Origin: Hathewaya limosa
GTDB taxonomy: Bacteria > Bacillota > Clostridia > Clostridiales > Clostridiaceae
Direction of reading: 5' to 3'
Length of the DNA stretch: 64,000 nt
Assembly: GCF_030815255.1 (NCBI RefSeq)
Contig: NZ_JAUSWN010000002.1
Location: 1 to 64,000, forward strand
The translations under genes were made by a program, and so were the position numbers. Position 1 is the first letter of the stretch; the number at the start of each line of letters is the position of its first letter. The notes beneath the pieces were generated by a model. It saw only the letters and a list, made by a program, of their open reading frames with translations. It was not told the DNA's origin and did not search any database. This document shows positions 1-7,964 of the stretch, in pieces.

Positions 1-129
1 TTTGTTCTGACTTAAGCATTACTTGCTAAGCATTTAATTTTTATTTCAAAAGAATACGAGTTGTTTATCATACTCTGTTTAATTTTCAAAGATCATTCTA
101 TTTCATCACTTTTACCAAGCGACTCATTT
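1..129 (-). other. Leader of an rRNA operon (16S gene lies beyond the left edge)
   Basis: Read on the minus strand, this stretch follows a consensus promoter and contains the CTTTGAAAATTAAACAGAG-type motif (around 72-93) that typically precedes 16S rRNA in clostridia. No structural rRNA sequence is visible in the window itself. The call rests on the promoter strength, the leader motif and the position, since rRNA operons commonly sit next to lysS in Firmicutes. The 16S gene is inferred to begin just outside the window. Confidence 0.7.
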
Positions 130-158
130 ATCATATCATTTTTTTTAAAACTTGTCAA
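130..158 (-). promoter_or_regulatory. Sigma-A promoter of the rRNA operon
   Basis: On the minus strand there is a -35 TTGACA (153-158), a 17-base spacer and a -10 TATGAT (130-135). It lies in a very AT-rich tract that could act as an UP element. It drives the leader that runs off the left edge. Confidence 0.75.
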
Positions 159-413
159 CAACATTTTTTAAATATTTTTCAATTTATTTTTGTTGTGATG
201 CTACTTTACTGTAGCGACAAGAAATATAATATCATATACAGATCATATAATTATATTACTTATCTTTATTATACTAGATTATATTTTTCTTACGTTTATT
301 TTGTTGTTATTTCTTATATTTTCTTATACCGATACACATGGTAAAGTTTATATTAAGATTATTTAGAGTACCTCTTTTTTTCTATTATTAATAGGGTATT
401 CTGTGAATTGTAT

Positions 414-456
414 AAAACAAAGGTTATCTTTTTTAGTTAAAAATAACCTTTGTTTT
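414..456 (-). terminator. Hairpin terminator after murD
   Basis: Arms at 414-427 and 443-456 form a 14-bp inverted repeat centred on AAAGGTTAT/ATAACCTTT. It lies 34 bases beyond the murD stop. The rest of 160-413 is AT-rich with no gene that I can see. Confidence 0.65.
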
Positions 457-489
457 ATCTGTTATATATAGTCTCTATAAAGTTAATTC

Positions 490-1872
490 TTATTTTAAAT
501 TTTCAACTACCTCTCTAAAAACATTTCCCCTTACTTCAAAGTTAGGAAACATATCAAAACTTGCACATGATGGTGATAATAATACACAATCTCCACTTTC
601 AGCTATATCTTTTCCCTTATTAGCTGCTTCTTCAAGAGTTTCAACCATATATATAGGCATTTGAATTTTCTTTTTTTCTATTACGTTTTCAAAAACTTGT
701 TTGATTTTATCTTTTGTATTTCCTAATAATATTAAACTTTTTATATTTTTATATCCTTGCTCTGCTAAGGGTTCAAATGGTATATTCTTATCGTATCCTC
801 CAGCTATTAATATAACAGGATGATCAAACGAAGAAATTGTAGCTAATGTTCTAGTAGGGCTTGATGCAATAGAATCATTATAGTATTTAACTCCTCTTAA
901 TTCACGTATGAATTGACATCTATGCTCTACCCCTTTAAAAGTTGTTGCAACTTTTTTCATATTTTCCTTAGAAACTTCAGAGTGTACTGCTAAAAATGCC
1001 GCTAAATAATTTTCTACATTGTGCATTCCTCTAATAATTATTTCATCCCTTTTACAGATTTCTTCTCCATTAACATACAATATCCCTTCTTCATAATATG
1101 AACCATCTTCTATTTTTCTTTTACTACTAAAGAATTTTACTCTTCCTTTTTGTTCTCCTAAGAAAGAATAAGTTATATCATTTTCCCTATTTAAAATAAG
1201 TAAATCATTATCATTTTGGTATTTAAATATATTCTTCTTAGCATTTATATATTCTTCCATACCCTTATGCATATCTAAATGATTAGGACTTAAGTTTGTA
1301 ACTATAGCAATTTCTGGTGATACATTCATAGTCATAAGTTGAAAACTTGAAAGTTCCAACACAACTCGATGATCTTTTTTGACCTCTTCAATTTTTGAAA
1401 ATAGAGGTGTACCAATATTACCACCTACCCATGTTTTAAACCCTTGCTCTTTTAACATATTATATATTAATGTAGTTGTAGTAGTCTTTCCATCACTTCC
1501 TGTTACAGCATAAATTTTAGCCGGACAATATCTAACGAACTCTTCCATTTCAGATGTTATATATGCCCCTGCTTCCTTTGCCTTAACCAAAGCTGGATTA
1601 TCTATTCTCATAGAAGGAGTTTTAAAGATAACATCAAAATAAGTTAAATCATTTAAATATTCTTCTCCTAAGACTAACTTTACTCCCCTACCATTAAAAT
1701 CTTCAAGTAATTTTTTATCTAGTTTATCTTCTGTTTTTTTATCTAGAGCAGTAACCTTAGCACCCAAATCTAATAAAAAATATATAAGAGGTATATTACT
1801 AATACCTATCCCTACAACTCCGACTTGTTTATCTTTAATAAATGTTTTAAATTCCATAAAATCTTTTTTCAT
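490..1872 (-). CDS. murD: UDP-N-acetylmuramoylalanine--D-glutamate ligase
   Basis: Cytoplasmic Mur ligase that adds D-glutamate to UDP-MurNAc-L-Ala in peptidoglycan precursor synthesis. The 460 residues match the family length. An N-terminal nucleotide-binding fold (VGVVGIGISN, about residue 17) is followed by the ATP-binding loop GSDGKTTT (125-132), the central-domain NLSPNHLDMH motif, and a C-terminal domain with the YNDSIASSPTRT and GGYDKN motifs of MurD. The ATG is preceded by GGAGGCGG. It is transcribed alone, between the glyS/small-RNA region and the rRNA operon, apart from the usual dcw cluster; murC is also isolated, at 36.9 kb. Identity is certain at family level. Confidence 0.97.
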   Translation of the reverse strand: MKKDFMEFKTFIKDKQVGVVGIGISNIPLIYFLLDLGAKVTALDKKTEDKLDKKLLEDFNGRGVKLVLGEEYLNDLTYFDVIFKTPSMRIDNPALVKAKEAGAYITSEMEEFVRYCPAKIYAVTGSDGKTTTTTLIYNMLKEQGFKTWVGGNIGTPLFSKIEEVKKDHRVVLELSSFQLMTMNVSPEIAIVTNLSPNHLDMHKGMEEYINAKKNIFKYQNDNDLLILNRENDITYSFLGEQKGRVKFFSSKRKIEDGSYYEEGILYVNGEEICKRDEIIIRGMHNVENYLAAFLAVHSEVSKENMKKVATTFKGVEHRCQFIRELRGVKYYNDSIASSPTRTLATISSFDHPVILIAGGYDKNIPFEPLAEQGYKNIKSLILLGNTKDKIKQVFENVIEKKKIQMPIYMVETLEEAANKGKDIAESGDCVLLSPSCASFDMFPNFEVRGNVFREVVENLK

Positions 1873-2051
1873 CTAACCGCCTCCAAAATTGCCATTGCTG
1901 AAAACAATGTTTCATTTATATTATACTCATATTTATATAAAATGTAATCATTATACCAATTAAATCTTATGCTTCTATAAGACATTTGCAATCGTATAGA
2001 TATATAATCAAATTTAATTTAAAAATATAAAAAATATTTTTTGACTTAATA

Positions 2052-2080
2052 TTGCAAATTTCGACTTATTATGTTAATAT
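2052..2080 (+). promoter_or_regulatory. Putative promoter of the small RNA
   Basis: A -35 TTGCAA (2052-2057), a 17-base spacer and a -10 TAATAT (2075-2080). The match to sigma-A is moderate. It lies at the right distance upstream of the structured C-rich segment and its terminator, which is the main reason for calling it. Confidence 0.45.
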
Positions 2081-2086
2081 ATATAT

Positions 2087-2222
2087 GTGCCGTAAAGAAA
2101 TGATATAGATAATTCCCCAAGTATAGGTTAATCATTGACATATCCCCATAATTATCACAAATAAGATAGCAACCCCATGATTAACCCCTTTAAACCGGAT
2201 TTCGAAAATCCGGTTATTTTTT
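2087..2222 (+). ncRNA. Putative small RNA with repeated CCCC loops
   Basis: A plus-strand transcription unit with no ORF of useful length. It has a candidate promoter, a perfect 10-bp stem (GGTTAATCAT 2126-2135 with ATGATTAACC 2177-2186) and a strong intrinsic terminator. Four CCCC runs lie at 2115-2118, 2144-2147, 2173-2176 and 2185-2188; the first three are predicted to be in single-stranded positions. C-rich loops of this kind are the seed type by which Firmicutes sRNAs such as RsaE/RoxS pair with Shine-Dalgarno sequences. I do not recognise a named family; 6S RNA is a less likely alternative because the length (about 135 nt) and the fold do not suit it. Confidence 0.55.
2193..2222 (+). 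terminator. Terminator of the small RNA
   Basis: AACCGGATTT (2193-2202) and AAATCCGGTT (2206-2215) form a 10-bp stem with a three-base loop, followed by ATTTTTTTATTTT. The polarity is clearly plus strand. Confidence 0.8.
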
Positions 2223-2268
2223 TATTTTATGATATTTATTAATATATTTAAATTTTTTGTAAAATAAT

Positions 2269-2312
2269 AAAATAAAGAGATGTAGCATAAAATTTCTACA
2301 TCTCTTTATTTT
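2269..2312 (-). terminator. Terminator after glyS
   Basis: A 16-17 bp inverted repeat (AAATAAAGAGATGTAG with its complement) lies directly downstream of the glyS stop. It ends in an AT-rich tail on the minus strand. Confidence 0.75.
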
Positions 2313-2314
2313 AT

Positions 2315-3706
2315 CTAAAATTCAATTTTTTCTTCTATGAATTTTGTTAAATCATCTATATTAATTCTTACCTGATCCATAGTATCCCTATCTCTTACAG
2401 TTACTTGATTATCTTCTAATGTTTCAAAATCCACTGTTATACAATAAGGAGTCCCAATTTCATCTTGTCTTCTATACCTCTTACCTATACTTCCTGTTTC
2501 ATCATATTCTACATTGAATTTTTTAGCAAGCATTGAATAAACTTCGTTTGCTTTATCTGAAAGTTTTTTTGAAAGTGGAAGAATAGCAGCTTTAAATGGT
2601 GCTAATGCTGGATGTAAGTGTAAAACTGTTCTTACATCATCATTTTCTAGCTCTTCTTCATCATATGCATCAACTAAAAATGCAAGTGCTACCCTATCAG
2701 CACCTAAAGATGGCTCTATACAATAAGGAATGTATTTTTCATTTGTTACAGGATCCATATAAGTCATATCTGTTCCTGAATGTTCACTATGCTTCTTTAA
2801 ATCATAGTCAGTTCTATCCGCTACACCCCATAATTCACCCCATCCAAATGGGAATAGATATTCTATATCTGAAGTAGCATTACTATAGAATGATAATTCT
2901 TCCTCACCATGATCTCTATATCTTATATTTTCTTTAGTCATTCCTAGATTAAATAAGAAGTTTAAGCAATATTCTTTCCAATATGCAAACCATTCTAAGT
3001 CTGTTCCTGGTTTACAGAAAAATTCAAGTTCCATTTGTTCGAATTCTCTTGTTCTAAATGTAAAGTTACCTGGTGTTATTTCATTTCTAAATGATTTACC
3101 TATTTGAGCAATCCCAAAAGGTACTTTTTTTCTTGTGCTTCTTTGAACTGATTTAAAGTTTACAAATATACCTTGTGCTGTTTCTGGTCTTAGATATATT
3201 TCTGCTTTGCTATCTTCTGTAATACCTTGGAATGTTTTGAACATAAGATTAAATTTTCTTATTGTAGTAAAATTCTTTTTACCACATTTAGGACAAACTA
3301 TATCATGTTCTTCTATATATTTTTCATATTCTTCATTGCTCCATCCATCAGCACTAGCAACTTCAGCACCTTGAGCTGTCATATAATCTTCTATTATTTT
3401 GTCAGCTCTAAATCTAGCCTTACAATCCTTACAGTCCATTAATGGATCTGAAAAATTACCTAAATGTCCTGATGCTACCCAAGTTTCAGGATTCATTAAT
3501 ATAGCACAATCTAATCCTACATTATATGGACTTTCTTGAACAAATTTTTTCCACCATGCTTTTTTTACATTATTTTTAAATTCAACTCCTAATGGACCAT
3601 AATCCCATGCATTTGCAAGACCTCCATATATTTCAGACCCTGCAAATATAAATCCTCTTGTCTTACACAATGCTACTATCTTATCCATAGTTTTCTGTAC
3701 TGCCAT
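2315..3706 (-). CDS. glyS: Glycyl-tRNA synthetase, alpha2 (single-chain) type
   Basis: Charges tRNA-Gly. This is the 463-residue homodimeric class II enzyme, not the split GlyQ/GlyS form. The start shows the family's FIFAGSEIYGG segment and a zinc-type cysteine set (CKDCKARF and CPKCGKK). YLRPETAQGIF at about residue 171 and FRNEITPGNFTFRTREFEQ form the class II active site, and an anticodon-binding domain closes the C terminus. The ATG follows GGAGGAATAAGT. It is transcribed alone between two hairpins. The upstream gap is too short for a T-box leader. Confidence 0.96.
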   Translation of the reverse strand: MAVQKTMDKIVALCKTRGFIFAGSEIYGGLANAWDYGPLGVEFKNNVKKAWWKKFVQESPYNVGLDCAILMNPETWVASGHLGNFSDPLMDCKDCKARFRADKIIEDYMTAQGAEVASADGWSNEEYEKYIEEHDIVCPKCGKKNFTTIRKFNLMFKTFQGITEDSKAEIYLRPETAQGIFVNFKSVQRSTRKKVPFGIAQIGKSFRNEITPGNFTFRTREFEQMELEFFCKPGTDLEWFAYWKEYCLNFLFNLGMTKENIRYRDHGEEELSFYSNATSDIEYLFPFGWGELWGVADRTDYDLKKHSEHSGTDMTYMDPVTNEKYIPYCIEPSLGADRVALAFLVDAYDEEELENDDVRTVLHLHPALAPFKAAILPLSKKLSDKANEVYSMLAKKFNVEYDETGSIGKRYRRQDEIGTPYCITVDFETLEDNQVTVRDRDTMDQVRINIDDLTKFIEEKIEF

Positions 3707-3776
3707 ACTTATTCCTCCACTTCTTATAAATGTATGTAAATTTTACTTATTTTCCAAAAACTCTATAATTTTATAA

Positions 3777-3803
3777 ATGGATGCCTAAATTCTAGGCATC
3801 CAT
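3777..3803 (-). terminator. Hairpin after lysS
   Basis: ATGGATGCCTA (3777-3787) pairs perfectly with TAGGCATCCAT (3793-3803), 25 bases past the lysS stop. The U-tract is short and interrupted. Confidence 0.65.
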
Positions 3804-3827
3804 TGTAATTAACCATTATGCGCCAAA

Positions 3828-5366
3828 TTATTTTTGTTCTGGCTTCATTGTTGGGAAAGGTATAACATCCCTTATTGAAGAAGAATCTGTTAAGAACATT
3901 ATTATTCTATCGATTCCTATTCCTAATCCACCAGTTGGAGGCATACCAACTTCTAGTGCATACATGAAGTCTTCATCTATTAAGTATGCTTCATCATCAC
4001 CTAGTTCTCTTTCTTTAAGCTGTTGCATAAATCTTTCTCTCTGAACGATTGGATCATTTAATTCTGAATATGAATTACAAACTTCTCTACCGAAAATAAA
4101 CCCTTCAAATCTTTCAGTATACTCAGAATTTCCTCTTTTCTTCTTAGTTAAAGGAGAAATTTCAACTGGATAATCACATATAAATGTTGGTTGAATCATT
4201 TTATCTTCTGCATATTCTTCAAATAATGCATTTAAAATATCACCCTTTGTACAGAATTTGATATCTTTCTTGAATTCTAAATGTTTTTCCACAGCTATTG
4301 CTTGAGCTTCTTCATCTGTTTTAATTTGAGTAAAATCAACACCTGCATATTCTTTAACTGCATCTTCCATAGTAACTCTTCTCCATGGTGGAGTTAAATC
4401 AATTTCAGTTCCTTCGTAGCTAATCTTAGTTGTTCCTAAAACTTTTTCAGCAACATAAGCTATCATATTCTCAGTAATTTCCATCATATCATTATAATCA
4501 GCATATGCTTCATATAACTCTATCATTGTAAATTCTGGATTATGTCTAACATCTATTCCTTCATTTCTGAAGTTTTTACCCATATCATACACTTTTTCAA
4601 ATCCTGCAACGATTAATCTTTTTAAATATAATTCTGTTGCTATTCTTAGATACATATCTATATCTAATGCATTATGGTGAGTCATAAATGGTCTTGCTGC
4701 AGCACCACTAGCTATAGGAGAAAGTATAGGAGTTTCTACTTCCATAAATCCTCTATTATCTAGATATTCTCTTATATATCTCATTATAGAACTTCTATTT
4801 TCTAAAGTTTGTTTAACTTTAGGATTCATTATAACATCTACTTCTCTGTGTCTATATCTTAAATCTGGGTCTTTTAATCCATGCCACTTCTCTGGAAGAG
4901 GTCTTATTGACTTACAAGTTAATTGGAAGTCCTTTATATGTATAGAAACTTCACCAGTCTTAGTTTTAAATACTGAACCTGTAACTGCTAAAAGATCTCC
5001 TACGTTAAATGTTTTAAATTCCTTTAATTTTTCTTCTCCAACATCATCTAACTTGATGTACATTTGAAGTTTACCATATCTATCATGAAGATCTGAAAAA
5101 CCAGCTTTACCATGTACTCTTTTAGACATAAGTCTACCTGCCACAGTAACATCTTTTCCTTCCAATTCCTCAAAGTTATCTTTAACTTCTTTAGAAGAAT
5201 GAGTAACCTCTACTGTATAAACATCAAATGGATCTTTTCCTTGTTCTTGAAGTTCTTTTAATTTTTCAACCCTTTGAGCCATTTGTTCATTATATTCTTG
5301 TTCTTCTTTTTTAGCTAACTTTTGTTCTTTTAATTCTTCCTTTGTTAATTGCTTTTCTTCTGCCAT
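3828..5366 (-). CDS. lysS: Lysyl-tRNA synthetase, class II
   Basis: Charges tRNA-Lys. The N terminus is a charged Lys/Glu-rich helix, followed by an OB-fold anticodon-binding domain (VTVAGRLMSKRVHGKAGF, about residues 89-106). The catalytic domain has class II motif 2 (FRNEGIDVRHNPEF) and motif 3 (GLGIGIDRIIM). The 512 residues are normal for the family. It starts 11 bases after the greA stop with AGGAGGACTTGTA before the ATG, so greA and lysS form one operon from the promoter at 5943-5971. This end of the block (dusB, greA, lysS) resembles the yacF-lysS end of the B. subtilis region. Confidence 0.97.
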   Translation of the reverse strand: MAEEKQLTKEELKEQKLAKKEEQEYNEQMAQRVEKLKELQEQGKDPFDVYTVEVTHSSKEVKDNFEELEGKDVTVAGRLMSKRVHGKAGFSDLHDRYGKLQMYIKLDDVGEEKLKEFKTFNVGDLLAVTGSVFKTKTGEVSIHIKDFQLTCKSIRPLPEKWHGLKDPDLRYRHREVDVIMNPKVKQTLENRSSIMRYIREYLDNRGFMEVETPILSPIASGAAARPFMTHHNALDIDMYLRIATELYLKRLIVAGFEKVYDMGKNFRNEGIDVRHNPEFTMIELYEAYADYNDMMEITENMIAYVAEKVLGTTKISYEGTEIDLTPPWRRVTMEDAVKEYAGVDFTQIKTDEEAQAIAVEKHLEFKKDIKFCTKGDILNALFEEYAEDKMIQPTFICDYPVEISPLTKKKRGNSEYTERFEGFIFGREVCNSYSELNDPIVQRERFMQQLKERELGDDEAYLIDEDFMYALEVGMPPTGGLGIGIDRIIMFLTDSSSIRDVIPFPTMKPEQK

Positions 5367-5377
5367 TACAAGTCCTC

Positions 5378-5860
5378 CTATCCTCTCTTAACTTCTAAAA
5401 TTTCATATTTGCTCATTCCATCAGGAATAGCTACTTCTACTACATCACCAACTTTTCTACCCATTAATGCACTTCCAACTGGTGATTCATTAGATATTTT
5501 ATATTCCATAGGTTCAGCTTCTGCAGATCCTACTATTTTAAAATCAACCTCTTCATCAAATGTATAATCTTTAACTTTAACAACACACCCTAAGTTTACT
5601 GTATTATCTTTTAAGTCTGTTTCATCTATTACTATTGCATTTCTAAGAGTATTTTCTATATTTGCTATTCTTGCTTCTAAGAATGCCTGCTCATTTTTAG
5701 CTTCATCATATTCGGCATTTTCACTTAAATCTCCAAAAGAAAGAGCTACTTTTATTTTTTCTGTTATTTCTCTTCTTTTAACAGTTTTTAAAAATTCTAA
5801 TTCATCTTCTAACTTTTCTATTCCTTCTGGTGTCATCATATATTTCTTTGAATCACTCAT
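5378..5860 (-). CDS. greA: Transcription elongation factor GreA
   Basis: Binds the RNA polymerase secondary channel and stimulates cleavage of backtracked RNA. The 160 residues show the N-terminal coiled coil with the acidic tip (SFGDLSENAEYDEAK, about residues 42-56), followed by the FKBP-like C-terminal domain (ISNESPVGSALMGRKVGD). The ATG is preceded by AAAGGAGCGAAATAA. It is the first gene of a greA-lysS operon with an excellent sigma-A promoter. Confidence 0.96.
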   Translation of the reverse strand: MSDSKKYMMTPEGIEKLEDELEFLKTVKRREITEKIKVALSFGDLSENAEYDEAKNEQAFLEARIANIENTLRNAIVIDETDLKDNTVNLGCVVKVKDYTFDEEVDFKIVGSAEAEPMEYKISNESPVGSALMGRKVGDVVEVAIPDGMSKYEILEVKRG

Positions 5861-5942
5861 TTATTTCGCTCCTTTATATAAATACTTCTTACATTTTTTG
5901 TATCTATTTCTAAAAAATATATTGTTCTTAACTATTTAACTA

Positions 5943-5971
5943 ATTATAAAACAGAGTAATATTAAAGTCAA
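5943..5971 (-). promoter_or_regulatory. Sigma-A promoter of greA-lysS
   Basis: A minus-strand TTGACT (5966-5971), a 17-base spacer and TATAAT (5943-5948). The start site falls about 75 bases before the greA ATG. Confidence 0.75.
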
Positions 5972-6007
5972 CATTATAAAACACTCTGGATTACACGTAT
6001 TACTATA

Positions 6008-6973
6008 TTATAACATACTTGCATAGTTTGATAATATATCTATAACTTCATCTGAGTTATTTTTTGTATTTATTTCATTTTTTATATCTGTACAATTTTT
6101 GATTCCTTTTATATACCAAGCTACATGTTTTCTCATTTCTCTAACAGCCTTATATTCATTTTCATAGTTTAGAGTAAGTTTATAATGTTTTATACACATT
6201 TCTACCTTTTCTCTATCTGTTGGATATTTTATATTTTCCCCTTTTATTGCACTATTTATTTGTTCAAATATCCAAGGGTTTCCCATAGCTCCTCTAGCAA
6301 CCATTATACCATCACAGTTTGTTTCTTGTTTTAACCTCATGGCATCTTCCACGCTAAAAACATCACCATTCCCTAGAACCGGTATAGAAACTGCCTCTTT
6401 TACTTTTCTAATAATATTATAATCAGCTTTCCCCTCATACATTTGTTTTCTAGTCCTGCCATGAACAGTAATTGCATCTACACCTGCATCCTCTAATTCT
6501 TTTGCAAACTCTACAGCATTTATATTATCTTCATCAAAGCCTTTTCTGAACTTTGCAGTAACAGGTTTTGATGTAACACTCTTAATCTTTCTTATAATAT
6601 TACCTGCTAACTTAGGATTTTTCATTAATGCAGATCCATCACCATTTTTAACTATTTTAGGTACTGGACATCCCATATTAATATCTATTATAGAAAAGTT
6701 ATCATTATTATTTAAAAACTTTTCACAAACATTAGCCATAATCTCGGGATCACTTCCAAAAATCTGTATTGCTGAAGCCTTACACTTTGGTGATACTTTC
6801 ATTAATGCCTCTGTATTTTCACTTCCATAATACAATCCCTTTGCACTTACCATTTCAGTATATGTAAGTCCACACCCTAACTCTGTACATATTTCTCTGT
6901 AGGCTACCTCTGTAACTCCAGCCATAGGTGCTAAAAACGTAGAATTTTCAAATTCCAGGTTTCCTATTTTCAT
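6008..6973 (-). CDS. dusB: tRNA-dihydrouridine synthase, DusB type
   Basis: FMN-dependent reductase that makes dihydrouridine in the tRNA D-loop. The family signature APMAGVTEVAYR lies near the start, DINMGCPVPKIVKNGDGSAL contains the catalytic Cys, TVHGRTRKQMY follows, and GNGDVFSVEDA with VARGAMGNPWIF binds the flavin phosphate. The ATG at 6973 is preferred over the one at 6982 because AAGGAG lies only two bases from the latter and 11 from the former. The gene directly follows coaX with essentially no gap, so the two are co-transcribed. It corresponds to B. subtilis yacF. Confidence 0.92.
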   Translation of the reverse strand: MKIGNLEFENSTFLAPMAGVTEVAYREICTELGCGLTYTEMVSAKGLYYGSENTEALMKVSPKCKASAIQIFGSDPEIMANVCEKFLNNNDNFSIIDINMGCPVPKIVKNGDGSALMKNPKLAGNIIRKIKSVTSKPVTAKFRKGFDEDNINAVEFAKELEDAGVDAITVHGRTRKQMYEGKADYNIIRKVKEAVSIPVLGNGDVFSVEDAMRLKQETNCDGIMVARGAMGNPWIFEQINSAIKGENIKYPTDREKVEMCIKHYKLTLNYENEYKAVREMRKHVAWYIKGIKNCTDIKNEINTKNNSDEVIDILSNYASML

Positions 6974-6981
6974 AAAATGCA

Positions 6982-7761
6982 TTACTCCTTATTTTTATTA
7001 TATATAATTCTAAGACCATCTAATGTTAAGAAAGGTTCTATTTTATCTATACTTTTAGCTTCTTCATTTATTAAACTAGCTAAACCTCCGGTTGCTATAA
7101 CCATAGGTTCTTTTTCTCCTAAAGCCATCATTTCTTCTTTCATTTTATTAACTATAAATTCTACTTGCCCAACATATCCATAAAGAATACCCGCTTGCAT
7201 ACTTGTTATCGTATTTTTGCATATTATACTTTTAGGTTTTTCTAAATTAACTTCTGGAAGTTTAGCTGCCCTTTCTATTAGGGCCTGTGTTGAAATCTTA
7301 ATTCCTGGGCATATAACTCCTCCCAAGTAATCTCCCTTTTCTGTAATAGAACAAAAAGTGGTTGCAGTACCAAAGTCAATAAGAATAAGAGATGATTTAT
7401 ATTTATCATAAGCAGAAACTGCATTTACAATTCTATCAGCCCCTACTTCTTTAGGATTATCATACTTTATATTTATTCCCGTTTTCACACCTGGTCCTAC
7501 TATAATTGGCTTTACCTCAATATATTTTCTAATCATATGCTCTATAGTATACATTATATTTGGAACTACCGAAGAGACAATTAGCCCTTCTATATCTTTT
7601 ATATGTATATTATTAAATTCAAAAAGCTTCATAACTTGAATACCATATTCATCTGATGTTTTATGTGGATCTGTTGATAACCTCCAATATCCTACTAATT
7701 CATCCCCCTCATAGACTCCTAATACTATATTAGTATTTCCTATATCCATTACTAAAATCAC
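6982..7761 (-). CDS. coaX: Type III pantothenate kinase
   Basis: First step of coenzyme A synthesis; CoaX enzymes use ATP and a monovalent cation and resist feedback by CoA. The acetate-kinase-like fold shows the phosphate-1 motif DIGNTN at the very N terminus, GADRIVNA, and DFGTATTF. I place the start at the GTG at 7761, giving 259 residues beginning VILVMDIGNTN. AAGGTGG sits nine bases upstream of it, and family members start just before DIGNTN; the longer reading from 7782 adds seven residues with no ribosome site. It is translationally linked to dusB. Confidence 0.93.
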   Translation of the reverse strand: MILVMDIGNTNIVLGVYEGDELVGYWRLSTDPHKTSDEYGIQVMKLFEFNNIHIKDIEGLIVSSVVPNIMYTIEHMIRKYIEVKPIIVGPGVKTGINIKYDNPKEVGADRIVNAVSAYDKYKSSLILIDFGTATTFCSITEKGDYLGGVICPGIKISTQALIERAAKLPEVNLEKPKSIICKNTITSMQAGILYGYVGQVEFIVNKMKEEMMALGEKEPMVIATGGLASLINEEAKSIDKIEPFLTLDGLRIIYNKNKE

Positions 7762-7803
7762 TTTATGCACCCACCTTGCCACTTATATGTATATTAACAT
7801 AAC

Positions 7804-7826
7804 AAAAGCAGCTTATAGCTGCTTTT
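7804..7826 (-). terminator. Hairpin between fhs and coaX
   Basis: AAAAGCAGCT (7804-7813) pairs with AGCTGCTTTT (7817-7826), giving a 10-bp stem with a T-rich exit. It could end fhs transcription. It also lies inside the leader predicted from the promoter at 7858-7885, so an attenuating role for coaX is possible. Confidence 0.5.
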
Positions 7827-7857
7827 ATTATGTTATTTCATCTAAATCAATAATTTA

Positions 7858-7885
7858 ATTGTAACAACTCCACCCTATTTGTCAA
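7858..7885 (-). promoter_or_regulatory. Putative sigma-A promoter of coaX-dusB
   Basis: A minus-strand TTGACA (7880-7885), a 16-base spacer and TACAAT (7858-7863). It lies in the fhs-coaX gap. Confidence 0.55.
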
Positions 7886-7964
7886 GTAGATAAGCATTTC
7901 CAATAATTTTATAAACTTACGTCTTTTTACGATTAAAAATCAATATATTCTTATTAAATACTTA

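Noticed and set aside
3707..3827. T-box riboswitch upstream of glyS
   Set aside because: The gap is about 120 bases, already contains the lysS terminator, and shows no T-box motif (TGGNACCGCG) or specifier stem.
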